From the NCBI GenBank assembly GCA_013812505.1, contig JACCTH010000008.1, positions 1 to 61,145 of the forward strand: a stretch of DNA of 61,145 nt, given 5' to 3'. Each line of letters starts with the position of its first letter. Positions within the stretch are counted from its first letter, which is position 1. Positions 28,137 to 36,090 of the stretch are shown piece after piece. This stretch comes from Acidimicrobiia bacterium (lineage in GTDB: Bacteria > Actinomycetota > Acidimicrobiia > Spongiisociales > ZC4RG35). A program made the translations under genes and the position numbers. The notes below the pieces were generated by a model. It saw only the letters and a program-made list of their open reading frames with translations. It was not told the DNA's origin and made no database searches.

Positions 28137-28297
28137 TCGGCCGCCAACCGCGTGCGTCGACTGGTTGTAACTAGTTCTTCAGACGCGGCACAGACGCGGC
28201 ACAGACCTCGAAAAGGCCCAGTTTTTGCAGGCGGTATCGACGTCTGGATACGGACTCATAATCCGTCGGTTGCAGGTTCGAAGCCTGCCGGGCCCAC
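28137..28297 (+). repeat. tRNA-derived att repeat, copy 3
   Basis: The core 28255-28297 is identical to copies 1 and 2. Here the five bases before the anticodon loop (ACGGA) pair perfectly with TCCGT, so the anticodon stem is intact, but the D arm and 5' acceptor strand are missing. The flank from 28137 matches copy 2 (GTGCGTCGACTGGTTGTAAC, then the GCGGCACAGA doublet at 28182-28204). It marks the right end of the island array, and chromosome-like genes begin after it. Confidence 0.8.
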
Positions 28298-28509
28298 AAA
28301 TAGTCCCTCATCGATTACCGCCCAAGCCGTACCGCCGCGTAGAAACATAGGTCACGGAGTGGTAGCCTGAGTGCAGCCGCCCGGGTAGAGGCCAGCGATA
28401 ACTCGCTTCTCCGGGTTTGACACGGCTAGCGACTCATCCGGCAGGACCGCCTCTTCGGCCGAATCTCGATCCCAAATGGTCGAGCGAGATTTTGTCCCTC
28501 ACTTCAAGC

Positions 28510-28523
28510 GTCCCGCGCGGGAC
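28510..28523. promoter_or_regulatory. perfect palindrome before the helicase gene
   Basis: GTCCCGCGCGGGAC is a perfect 14-base palindrome ending 13 bases before the helicase ATG. As RNA it would form a GC-rich hairpin next to the ribosome binding site, which could make translation temperature- or helicase-sensitive. Its function is inferred. Confidence 0.35.
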
Positions 28524-28536
28524 AGGGAGCCACCCA

Positions 28537-29973
28537 ATGACCACGTTCGCCCAACTCGGGCTTCCCTACCCCCTAGTCCACACACTTTCCGGAGCCGGAG
28601 TGACGGAGCCATTTCCAATCCAAGCCGCGGTGATACCCGACGCCCTCGCGGGAAGGGATATCTCCGGCAGGGCCCCCACCGGGTCGGGTAAGACCCTCGC
28701 CTTCGGCCTCCCCCTACTGGTTCGCGTCAGCCGGGCCAAACCGGGCCGCCCCCGGGCGCTGATCCTCGCTCCCACCCGGGAACTGGCGGAACAGATAAGT
28801 GCAGAGCTCGCCCCGCTGGCGACCCCGATGGCGCGCCAGGTGACCGCGATTTACGGGGGCGTCGCATACGGCCCCCAGAAGGACGCCCTGCGCCGCGGAG
28901 TGGACGTGCTCGTCGCCACACCCGGCCGTCTCGAGGACCTGATAGCTCAGGGCACCCTCGCCCTCGATGAGGTCGAGATCGTGGTGATCGACGAGGCCGA
29001 TCGCATGGCCGACATGGGCTTTCTCCCGGCGGTACGCCGGATCGTCGGAGCCACGTGCCAGCAACGGCAGACGATGATGTTCTCGGCCACTCTTGACAGC
29101 GAAGCTGCCGCGCTGAGCCATCGATACCAGCGCAATGCGGTCCTTCACGAGGTGGCAGCGATCGGGGCTCAGACCGGACAGGTCCAACACGTGTTCTGGC
29201 GGGTCGATGAGCACGACCGGGTCGAACACGTCGCCGGCCTCATCGAGCGCAATGGTCGCGCCATCGCCTTCACCCGCACTCGCCGGCGAGCTGATCGCCT
29301 TGCTAAGCAGCTCGGCCTGCTCGGAATTTCCAGCGTCGCCCTCCACGGTGGCCGCACACAGGCCCAAAGAACCAAGGCGCTCGCCGCGTTTGCTTCCGGC
29401 CGGGTTCAGGCGATGGTCGCTACCGACGTGGCCGCCCGCGGAATCCACATCGAAGCCGTAGCCATGGTGATCCAGGTCGATCTCGCCGCCGATGCCAAGA
29501 GCTACCTGCATCGGGCCGGCCGGACTGCTCGCGCCGGAGCGGATGGAACCGTCGTGTCTCTAATCGCCGGGAGCGAAGAACGCGAAGTCCTCCGAATGCA
29601 GAAGCAATTGCAGATGCGGACTCCGATTGTGGCGCCCACTCGGGAACTTCCGGTCCGCAAGGGATCGTCTTCGTCCGTGCGCACGGAGGTCGAGACAAAA
29701 GGGGTTGCTCCCCAGCCGCAAACTGCTGAGGAGCAGTCTCTCTACGTTTCCAACCTTCCCTGGGAGGTGACAGCCCACGAACTCGGCGAGCTCTTCAGCC
29801 AATACGGCAAGGTCAACCAAACCACGATCGTCACGCATCGCAACGGTCGATCCAGAGGCTTCGGGTTCGTCAACATGCATGCACTGGCTGCCCCCAAGGC
29901 GATTGATGGGCTGCACGGCGCGCATCTCAATGGTCGCCCGCTGACGGTTCGCCCCGCCCGTCAGGTGGCTTAG
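28537..29973 (+). CDS. DEAD-box RNA helicase with C-terminal RRM
   Basis: A 478-residue cytoplasmic ATP-dependent RNA helicase. It has Walker A APTGSGKT, motif Ia PTRELAEQ, the DEAD box (VIDEADRMADMG), SAT (FSATLD), motif V and HRAGRTARAG (motif VI). After a linker, residues from about 400 to the end form an eukaryote-style RNA recognition motif with RNP2 LYVSNL and RNP1 RGFGFVNM. This replaces the DbpA-type or basic tail usual in bacterial helicases. ATG 28537 is chosen because the Q-motif region (FAQLGLPYPLVHTL) follows directly, and GGGAG lies upstream. It is the first intact gene after the island array and stands alone. Likely roles are ribosome assembly or cold adaptation. Confidence 0.93.
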   Translation: MTTFAQLGLPYPLVHTLSGAGVTEPFPIQAAVIPDALAGRDISGRAPTGSGKTLAFGLPLLVRVSRAKPGRPRALILAPTRELAEQISAELAPLATPMARQVTAIYGGVAYGPQKDALRRGVDVLVATPGRLEDLIAQGTLALDEVEIVVIDEADRMADMGFLPAVRRIVGATCQQRQTMMFSATLDSEAAALSHRYQRNAVLHEVAAIGAQTGQVQHVFWRVDEHDRVEHVAGLIERNGRAIAFTRTRRRADRLAKQLGLLGISSVALHGGRTQAQRTKALAAFASGRVQAMVATDVAARGIHIEAVAMVIQVDLAADAKSYLHRAGRTARAGADGTVVSLIAGSEEREVLRMQKQLQMRTPIVAPTRELPVRKGSSSSVRTEVETKGVAPQPQTAEEQSLYVSNLPWEVTAHELGELFSQYGKVNQTTIVTHRNGRSRGFGFVNMHALAAPKAIDGLHGAHLNGRPLTVRPARQVA

Positions 29974-30012
29974 CGGACGAGCCCGAGATGATGGCGCTCA
30001 ATCGAACGCTTA

Positions 30013-30276
30013 GTGATCCTTGCTCCGCCCCCAGGGCGAATGACCGTCAACCTCGGTGACACCGTCCTCATAAAGGTGACTTCCGGCGTGGCCGACGAGG
30101 TCCATCTTCATGGATATGACATATCGTCTGGCGTGGACGCAGGTCATGACGCCGAGATCCTTTTTGAAGCGTCCGTCCCAGGCATCTTCGAGGTCGAGCG
30201 AAGGTGCGCAGTTGCAACTAATGGAGCTGACAGTGCGGTGAGATCTATTCCCACCAGACGAAGGAACTCAAGGTAG
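30013..30276 (+). pseudogene. cupredoxin-like domain fragment
   Basis: TVNLGDTVLIKVTSGVADEV and HLHGYDISSGV, followed by FEASVPGIFEVE, match the plastocyanin-like domain of exported cupredoxin proteins. The C-terminal strand (normally HLLFELEV-like) is replaced by an unrelated Arg-rich tail, and no signal peptide precedes it. It is a truncated remnant. Confidence 0.55.
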
Positions 30277-30309
30277 GGATAGTCAAACTCTGAGATTCGA
30301 ATGCCCGTT

Positions 30310-30357
30310 TTGACAACTGAATGAATGATCGTTCATTATGAATGAGCATTCATTCAT
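30310..30357 (+). promoter_or_regulatory. promoter with TetR-type operators for the SDR-tetR unit
   Basis: TTGACA (30310-30315) and CATTAT (30334-30339) give a -35/-10 pair with an 18-base spacer. Overlapping them are two perfect inverted repeats: AATGAA-6-TTCATT (30320-30337) and ATGAATG-2-CATTCAT (30338-30353). This layout fits repression by the TetR protein encoded at the end of the same operon. Confidence 0.65.
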
Positions 30358-30379
30358 AATTCGAGGCAGGAGGGGTTTT

Positions 30380-31327
30380 ATGAGTTGGACGGCAGCAGAC
30401 ATTCCCGATCAAACCGGACGGGTAGCCGTCGTCACCGGTGGCAATGGCGGTCTTGGCCTGGAGACGGCACGTGCGCTCGTCGCCCACGGTGCCCAGGTGA
30501 TCATGGCAGCTCGCGACCAAGATAAGGCCGCCGCCGCAGTGACCGACATCCGGACCGGGGTCCCCCTTGCTTCGGTGGAGGTCCGCCCGCTCGACCTCTC
30601 CTCGCTAGCTTCGATCCGTCTATTCGCCGAGCAACTGGTCCAGCAACACCCTCGGATCGACCTACTGATCAACAACGCCGGTGTCATGGGGATCCCCGAG
30701 CGTCAAACGGTCGATGGCTTCGAGATGCAGTTCGGCGTCAACCATCTGGGGCACTTCGCCCTGACTGCTTTGTTGCTCCCCTCCTTGTTGCGGGTGGACG
30801 CAGCCAGGATCGTCAACGTGACCAGCACCGGAAGGCACACCGGGCGACCGCTCGATCCGGCCAACCCGCACCTTCGCGGCAGGTACACCCCTTGGGGTGC
30901 CTACGGGCAGTCCAAGCTTGCCAACGTCCACTTCACCCTCGGGCTCCAGCAACGGTTTGAGGCAGCTGGCTCCGGGGCGAGCAGTCTGGTGGCCCATCCG
31001 GGGATGGCCCATACCGACCTGCAGCCGAACAGCGTGCGAGAAACCGGTGGCGGGAGAAGCCAGCGTTTCTTCGCATGGCAAGCGGCTCGGACCGGGATGT
31101 CACCCTCCCGAGGCGCCCTTCCCCAGCTTCGGGCCGCCACCGACCCTCGGGCTCGGGGAGGTGAGCTCTACACCCCTCGCTTCATCAACTTTGGGACGCC
31201 GGTACGTCGCCCGCTGCTGACCCGAACCCGCAATCAGGAGGCGATCAATACCCTCTGGGAGGTCTCAGAGCAAGAGACTGGTTTCTCTCTGGACGTGGCG
31301 TCGACTCAGTCGACCGTCCGACCGTGA
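30380..31327 (+). CDS. short-chain dehydrogenase/reductase
   Basis: A 315-residue NAD(P)-dependent oxidoreductase. It has the Rossmann glycine motif VVTGGNGGLG (18-26), the NNAG motif (LLINNAGVMG) and the catalytic YGQSK. The length and the long C-terminal part resemble the retinol-dehydrogenase-like/WWOX branch of the SDR superfamily, whose members reduce varied aldehydes and ketones. GCAGGAGGGG precedes ATG 30380, while a slightly longer upstream reading would cut into the operator. It overlaps the TetR gene by GTGA, so enzyme and repressor are co-transcribed under the double operator upstream. Substrate unknown. Confidence 0.9.
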   Translation: MSWTAADIPDQTGRVAVVTGGNGGLGLETARALVAHGAQVIMAARDQDKAAAAVTDIRTGVPLASVEVRPLDLSSLASIRLFAEQLVQQHPRIDLLINNAGVMGIPERQTVDGFEMQFGVNHLGHFALTALLLPSLLRVDAARIVNVTSTGRHTGRPLDPANPHLRGRYTPWGAYGQSKLANVHFTLGLQQRFEAAGSGASSLVAHPGMAHTDLQPNSVRETGGGRSQRFFAWQAARTGMSPSRGALPQLRAATDPRARGGELYTPRFINFGTPVRRPLLTRTRNQEAINTLWEVSEQETGFSLDVASTQSTVRP

Positions 31328-31887
31328 GCATTGCCCGTGTCGACCGCGCCGCACGGGTCCGACGGGCACTGGTCGAGCTGGTAGCCGAGCATGGGCTGCA
31401 CGGTGCGGGGATGAACGCGGTAGCGAGACGTGCGGGCGTTGCCACTGGAACCGCCTACGTCCACTACCAATCGAAAGAGGAGTTGCTGCTCGACGCCTAT
31501 CGAGAGGTGAAGCGGGACCTCAGCCAGGCTTCCGTCTCAGCAACCGGGCTGCCGGGGGCGCCCGCCTCCCGGTTCGCCGCCATATGGAAGGCTCTCTACC
31601 TTCATCTCGCCGAGGACGCAGCCAAGGCACGGTTTCTGGTCCAGTTGGAGGTTTCGCCCCTTGTCAAACAGGCACACTCATCGGCTGGAGACGGGGACGA
31701 AGATCCGCTGCTAACCGCCGCCGCCTCAACCGACATCGCTCCCTTGCTCGCCGACCTGCCACTAGAAGTCCTCTTCGACCTCGGATTCGGACCCGCCATC
31801 CGGTTGGCGGCGGGCGGTTCCCGACCCTCCGAAAAGGCACTCGATCGAATCGCCGCAGCCTGCTGGCGGGCCATCACCAGGCCCTAA
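31324..31887 (+). CDS. TetR/AcrR-family repressor
   Basis: A 187-residue protein. The N-terminal helix-turn-helix reads GMNAVARRAGVATGTAYVHY (residues of about 35-55), in the usual TetR place, followed by an all-helical ligand domain. The GTG start overlaps the SDR stop. It probably represses the operon through the ATGAATG-type palindromes at 30320-30353 and is relieved by a small hydrophobic ligand related to the SDR substrate. That link is inference from gene order. Confidence 0.88.
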   Translation: MSIARVDRAARVRRALVELVAEHGLHGAGMNAVARRAGVATGTAYVHYQSKEELLLDAYREVKRDLSQASVSATGLPGAPASRFAAIWKALYLHLAEDAAKARFLVQLEVSPLVKQAHSSAGDGDEDPLLTAAASTDIAPLLADLPLEVLFDLGFGPAIRLAAGGSRPSEKALDRIAAACWRAITRP

Positions 31888-31974
31888 GCGCGGGACCGAG
31901 GACCTGCTTCGACGGCCTCCGACCCGATCCAACGGCTACGCGCATCGCCGCTGTGCTACACATCTGATCGTGAC

Positions 31975-32345
31975 CGACGTCAGGTGGCCAGCCCCCAACA
32001 GATTTATGAGATCTCGACATCGCCCGCCTGACCGGACCTGCCTTCTTGCTGACGGCTGAAGCCGACGGAAGGGGCCACGGTTTGATCGAAGGTGTGGCTG
32101 TGCCGATCACAGGAACCTATCCGGTCGGGAACGTGTCATTACTGCTCAGACCGGATTGGGTCGAATCCGTCGCCGATGAAGGGTTGGCAGGAACAATCAC
32201 GGCTCTTTGGTACCGGGGTCCTCACACCGACTATCGGGTGGCGACCGCTATCTCAATCCTCGACGTCCGTCTTCCGGGTACGCCGCGATTCGGAGTAGGA
32301 GAATTTTCGAGATGGCGGGTTCGCCGAGCCCACGCCTTAGGTTGA
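31975..32345 (+). pseudogene. ABC transporter ATP-binding protein, C-terminal fragment
   Basis: VASPQQIYE, then after a frameshift near 32015 DIARLTGPAFLLTAEADG and LRPDWVES, with GTITALWYRGPHTDYRVA, are the signature end of spermidine/iron-type ABC ATPases (the last part being the TOBE domain). The nucleotide-binding domain is absent. It is dead DNA. Confidence 0.65.
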
Positions 32346-32357
32346 ACAGGACGATTC

Positions 32358-32780
32358 TCATTTGACGAGGCCTTGTCGGAGCGCCATCGAAATCACTTCC
32401 GGACGATCGCGGACGTTGCGCTTGCGGTAGATGGCCTTGATGGGTCTTGCGTGTCCTCTCCAACAACGGTCTGCTCGGCGATCTCACGATTGGAAAATCC
32501 TTGGCATCCCAACTGGAGCACCTCGGCTTCTCGCTTGCTCAGGCCGTAGTGCATTCCCGGCCAGTAGAGCCCGCGGCCGCTGCTCTCTGCTGCGGCCTTT
32601 GCCACCTTGCCCGAGAGAAGGGGATCGACCACGATCTCGCCGGCCAGCACTCCTTGCAGTGCGGTCACCAACCCGTCTGGAGTGATCCGCTTGAGGAGGT
32701 AGCCACGGGCTCCGGCTCGGAGTGCCTCGAACAGGTACTGCTCCTCGTCGTAAACGGGGGAGCGGTCGGGAAGGGTGCCC
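32358..32780 (-). pseudogene. NarL/LuxR-type response regulator, broken
   Basis: YDEEQYLFEALRAGARGYLL is the C-terminal half of a receiver domain. LSKREAEVLQLGCQGFSNRE is the start of the LuxR-type HTH. The HTH continues in another frame (IKAIYRKRNVRDRPEVISMA, stop at 32358), so one frameshift separates the two. The phospho-acceptor half of the receiver is missing, cut by the transketolase fragment. Confidence 0.7.
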
Positions 32781-33140
32781 ATGTGGTAAGAACCGGTGAG
32801 GATTCCGTCCTTGTGGCCACCGGCTCGGAGGTCCACCTCGCTTTGGAGGCGGCTGCCTGGTTGAGCCGGCAGGGGATCGACATCACAGCGGTGAGCATGC
32901 CCTGCCGCGAAGCCTCCTTGCGACAAGACCTTGTGTACCGGGAGAGTGTTATCGATCCCACCCGGCCCGTGGCCACTCTTGAGGCGGATTCGACTTTCGG
33001 ATGGGCGGAAGTCGCCGGGTCGGGCGGGTTGACAATCGGTATTGATCACTTCGGGCCTCGGGCTCCCGGCGAGGTGTTGGCGGAGACGTTCGGCTTCACG
33101 GCCGAAGCGGGGGTCGCGGGTCGAGACCTGGGCGCCCCAT
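32777..33140 (+). pseudogene. tkt: transketolase C-terminal fragment
   Basis: SVLVATGSEVHLALEAA, ITAVSMPCREASLRQDLVYR and LTIGIDHFGPRAP are the third-domain motifs of transketolase. The TPP-binding and pyrimidine domains are absent, and the fragment abuts the response-regulator fragment head to head. Confidence 0.75.
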
Positions 33141-33209
33141 GCATCGTCTTTCAGAACCCCTGCGGTTTTGACTTTCGTCTATTGCCGGCGGAAGCCATAG
33201 TTCCAAGAC

Positions 33210-34985
33210 ATGGAGCAAATCAGTACCGACCTCCTGGTCGTCGGCGCCAGCTTGTCCGGGCTCTCTTTGGCGATCCAAGCCAAGGAAGCTGGTGTGGACC
33301 GTGTCCTGGTGATCGAACCCGGCGATCGGGTCGGAGCGGCCGAAGTGATCGGCCAGCACGCCCTTTCGGTCGAGTTCAGAACTCCGGTCACCTCCCTTTC
33401 GATAGACGCCTCCGGACGGGTACTGGTTGGAGCCGAACGGCTTACGGTGGCGGCCGATCTCGTGGCAGTAGCTTCGCGCCCGGTCCGAGCCTCCCGTCCG
33501 CTTGCCTTCCCGGTGCCGCCCAGCCTCACCGACCGGATTCATCTGATCCCGCCGGCGATCAATTTCCGGGAGAGCGACGTGCTGGTGGTGGGTTCGGGCG
33601 AGGAGGCCGCTGAGTACGCATGGTGGCTCGCCGGTCAGGAAGCGGGATTGGTCCTCGCCTTTGGGGGCGCCGACCTGGAAGTGTTGTCGCGGTTGGCTCG
33701 CCGACAGCTATTTCGGCTCGAGGCCGAACGAAGGGCCACCATCCTCTGGAACTCCCAGCCAGAAGCGATTGAGGAAGTGGCCGGTTTCCCGATGGTCTAC
33801 TTCGGCGACCGCCGCACCCCCGACCTTCAATTCGACCACGTCGTCTTCCGGCAACCTGACCCGAGCGGGGAGACCGATCTCGATGACTGGGTCGTGCGTC
33901 TGTCGCCAGAAACCCCCTCCCGTGTCTACCTGATCGATCAGCTGGCTGAAGCGACCGGGGTCCCCGAAGGGGTAACAGTGGTGTCGCCCGGACGTGCCTG
34001 GGATGCGATTCGTGCTGATCATCTCACCCACCTCCCAGCCGCCTCCGGGCGGCCCCGGGTATGGCGGCACGGAGACCGCCAGCAGATCGAAGAGCTCCGC
34101 ACGGCCAACTACAACGCGACCATCACCTATTTCGAACGGTCCCACTCCGATCTCTGGGTTCTCCGGGTGAAGCCTGACCATGGTGACACCCACCACCTGC
34201 CCGGCCAATACGCATCACTCGGGTTGGGGTACTGGGAGCCGCGGATCGACGGTGCCCGCGACCCTGGATTGGAACAGTCTTGGGACAGGCTGATCCGCCG
34301 CTCCTACTCGATTTCGAGCCCTCTGTTCGATTCCTACGGTTACCTTTTTGACCCATGTCTCAGCCCCGGACTCGAGTTCTATGTGGTGTTGGTGCCTCCT
34401 GCGGCCGATCGGATCCCGGCTTTGACCCCCCGCTTGGCCTTGAAGGGCCTAGGCGACCGTATGTACCTCGGGCCCAAGGTTGCCGGGCGCTACACATTGG
34501 CCGGGGTCATCGACCCTCGGCGCAGTATGGTCTTCCTCGCCACCGGCACTGGGGAAGCTCCCCACAACTCGATGGTCGTCGATTTGCTTCGCAATGGTCA
34601 CCGGGGCCCGATCGTGTCTGTGGTGAGCGTTCGTCATCGCAGCGACCTCGGCTACTTCGATCAGCATCAGAGGCTTGAAGACCATTTCCACAACTATCGC
34701 TACCTACCGCTGGTGACCAGGGACCCCGATCAACCAAAGCTCTACGTCCAGGACGTCATTGTCGATGGAATGCTGGAAGAGCATCTCGGAGCCCCGTTCG
34801 ACCCGACGCGCACCGACGTGTTCTTGTGTGGCAATCCGGCCATGATCGGTCTTCCGGCCTTTGAGCCGGAGGGGGAGGCGAAATATCCTGACCCGGTTGG
34901 AGCCTGTCAGTTGTTGGGAGAGCTGGGCTTTGTGATCGAACGGCGCGGGATCCCCGGCAACATCCACTACGAGGAGTACTGGTAG
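33210..34985 (+). CDS. two-module flavoprotein: TrxR-like domain fused to ferredoxin-NADP reductase
   Basis: A 591-residue protein. Residues of about 1-270 form a thioredoxin-reductase/monooxygenase-like FAD domain (LLVVGASLSGLSLAIQAKEA; second Rossmann VLVVGSGEEAAEYAWWLAG). Residues of about 290-591 form a ferredoxin/flavodoxin-NADP+ reductase: FAD-binding RRSYSIS, LGPKVAGRYTL, the NADP motif FLATGTGEAPHNSM and a C-terminal aromatic EEYW. The first module lacks the CxxC of true thioredoxin reductases. It could pass NADPH electrons to ferredoxin while sensing or oxidising a second substrate. ATG 33210 starts the first Rossmann strand at once. It is flanked by gene debris on both sides yet intact, so probably selected. 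Confidence 0.85.
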   Translation: MEQISTDLLVVGASLSGLSLAIQAKEAGVDRVLVIEPGDRVGAAEVIGQHALSVEFRTPVTSLSIDASGRVLVGAERLTVAADLVAVASRPVRASRPLAFPVPPSLTDRIHLIPPAINFRESDVLVVGSGEEAAEYAWWLAGQEAGLVLAFGGADLEVLSRLARRQLFRLEAERRATILWNSQPEAIEEVAGFPMVYFGDRRTPDLQFDHVVFRQPDPSGETDLDDWVVRLSPETPSRVYLIDQLAEATGVPEGVTVVSPGRAWDAIRADHLTHLPAASGRPRVWRHGDRQQIEELRTANYNATITYFERSHSDLWVLRVKPDHGDTHHLPGQYASLGLGYWEPRIDGARDPGLEQSWDRLIRRSYSISSPLFDSYGYLFDPCLSPGLEFYVVLVPPAADRIPALTPRLALKGLGDRMYLGPKVAGRYTLAGVIDPRRSMVFLATGTGEAPHNSMVVDLLRNGHRGPIVSVVSVRHRSDLGYFDQHQRLEDHFHNYRYLPLVTRDPDQPKLYVQDVIVDGMLEEHLGAPFDPTRTDVFLCGNPAMIGLPAFEPEGEAKYPDPVGACQLLGELGFVIERRGIPGNIHYEEYW

Positions 34986-35019
34986 TACAGCCCAGAAAAC
35001 CCTTGTAGTAGTTGAAGAA

Positions 35020-35559
35020 TCAGGGCGTAACGCTGGCCTTATTCAGCACAGATTCAGCGGGAGCACGGAATGCAGCGTCCACCACGTCACGAGCGCGGGC
35101 TTCGGAGTCGGGCATCAAGTGGGCGTAGATCCGCAGTGTGAACCCCGGGTCAGAGTGGCCCAGGTACTCGGCCAGGGCCCTGATCGACACCCCACCATCG
35201 AGGAGCACCGAGGCGTAGTGGTGACGCAGCGCGTGCATCCCGTTCTCCCGGGTCGGCTCAACACCCGCCTCGCGCAGAGCGGGCTTCCAGATCTGGTTGT
35301 TGTAATACGTCCTCTGAATCAAACCGCGCTGCCACGTGAACAGAACGCCGTCTACGGATGGGTACTGGCGGACGTGCTCGGAGACCGCCACGGCCACCAC
35401 ATCTGGCAGCGGAATTTCGCGCTCCTTCCGGCCTTTGGGTGGAGCAGCCGTCGGCACACCGTCGAGGATCTTGACCTGCTGGCGCACCAACAACCGGCGT
35501 CCAAGGAAGTCCACATCGTCAAGCCGAAGTCCGAAGGTCTCGCCCTGACGCAAGCCCAT
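35020..35559 (-). pseudogene. tyrosine integrase, catalytic-domain fragment
   Basis: A 179-residue piece starting at the first active-site Arg (GLRQGE). It contains MHALRHHYAS (His-x-x-Arg), LGHSDPGFTLRIYAHL (second His and the Tyr nucleophile) and a normal C-terminal tail. The arm-binding and core-binding domains are missing, with a stop just upstream in frame. The catalytic residues are all present, but without the DNA-binding half it cannot work alone. Confidence 0.75.
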
Positions 35560-35639
35560 CGACGGCTACAACCTTTCCGAGACACCCGTCGCTTCTCGAG
35601 CCCGAGCCGGCCGAGCTGCCACTGTGTGCGAACGACTGG

Positions 35640-35835
35640 AGATCCTCGGCCTGATCCTCAGCAGCGGCGTGCAGGTCGACGCCGACCCGACACCGGCCAA
35701 GTGAACGGGTCGAGGACACTGCCTCACGAAGCCGCGTACTGGGGCAAACCCAGATCAGTTACCCATCTCCTCGCCCTCGGCGCCGACCCCGACCGACGCG
35801 ACACCGAACACCAATCCACGCCGCTCGGATTGTGC
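35640..35835 (+). pseudogene. ankyrin-repeat fragment
   Basis: RTLPHEAAYWGKPRSVTHLL, then ALGADPDRRDTEHQSTPLG, is one ankyrin repeat plus the start of the next. Before it, in the other frame, the end LEILGLILSSGVQVDADPT is seen. It is a remnant only. It lies between two integrase fragments. Confidence 0.5.
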
Positions 35836-35879
35836 CGTCACCGCCTCTCCGAGATCAGCGGCTTCGGCGAACACCTCAC

Positions 35880-36060
35880 CGCAAGGCACAGACACGTCGA
35901 ACGTATGGTGAAGGCCGGGATTCCCGTGTCCGAGTCGCTCGCTTACCACTTTGACCGACATCCCGGCTTTGATGAGCAGGGTGCCGTGGGTGTGGCGGAT
36001 CTCGTGAAGTCGGATCGTGGGGACACCGGGAACGATCATCGGCAAATACACCTGCTTCAT
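35880..36060 (-). pseudogene. second tyrosine integrase, C-terminal fragment
   Basis: TIRLHEIRHTHGTLLIKAGM and VSERLGHGNPG are the His-x-x-Arg and second-His segments of another integrase subfamily. A frameshift follows before the Tyr. It ends 30 bases before the histidine kinase start. Confidence 0.65.
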
Positions 36061-36090
36061 GGTTGGCGGCCTTCGGCCGATGTATGCCAG

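Larger units (their letters stand above)
21607..28297. mobile_element. genomic island B between tRNA-derived repeats
   Basis: A 6.7-kb segment bounded by identical 43-bp repeats. The cargo is a putative lipoprotein, two metalloproteases of different subtypes and a short unknown reading frame. There are no recombination or transfer genes. The repeats and the right-end flank are shared with island A, while the left ends differ completely. Confidence 0.65.

Noticed and set aside
28255-28297. CRISPR-like repeat array from the three identical 43-mers
   Set aside because: Only three copies, 6.7-19 kb apart, clearly tRNA-derived; no spacers and no cas genes.
35119-36090. Long N-terminal extension of the histidine kinase
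   Set aside because: The frame runs through integrase fragments on the other strand and an ankyrin piece. The protein-like part of the kinase begins at 36091.
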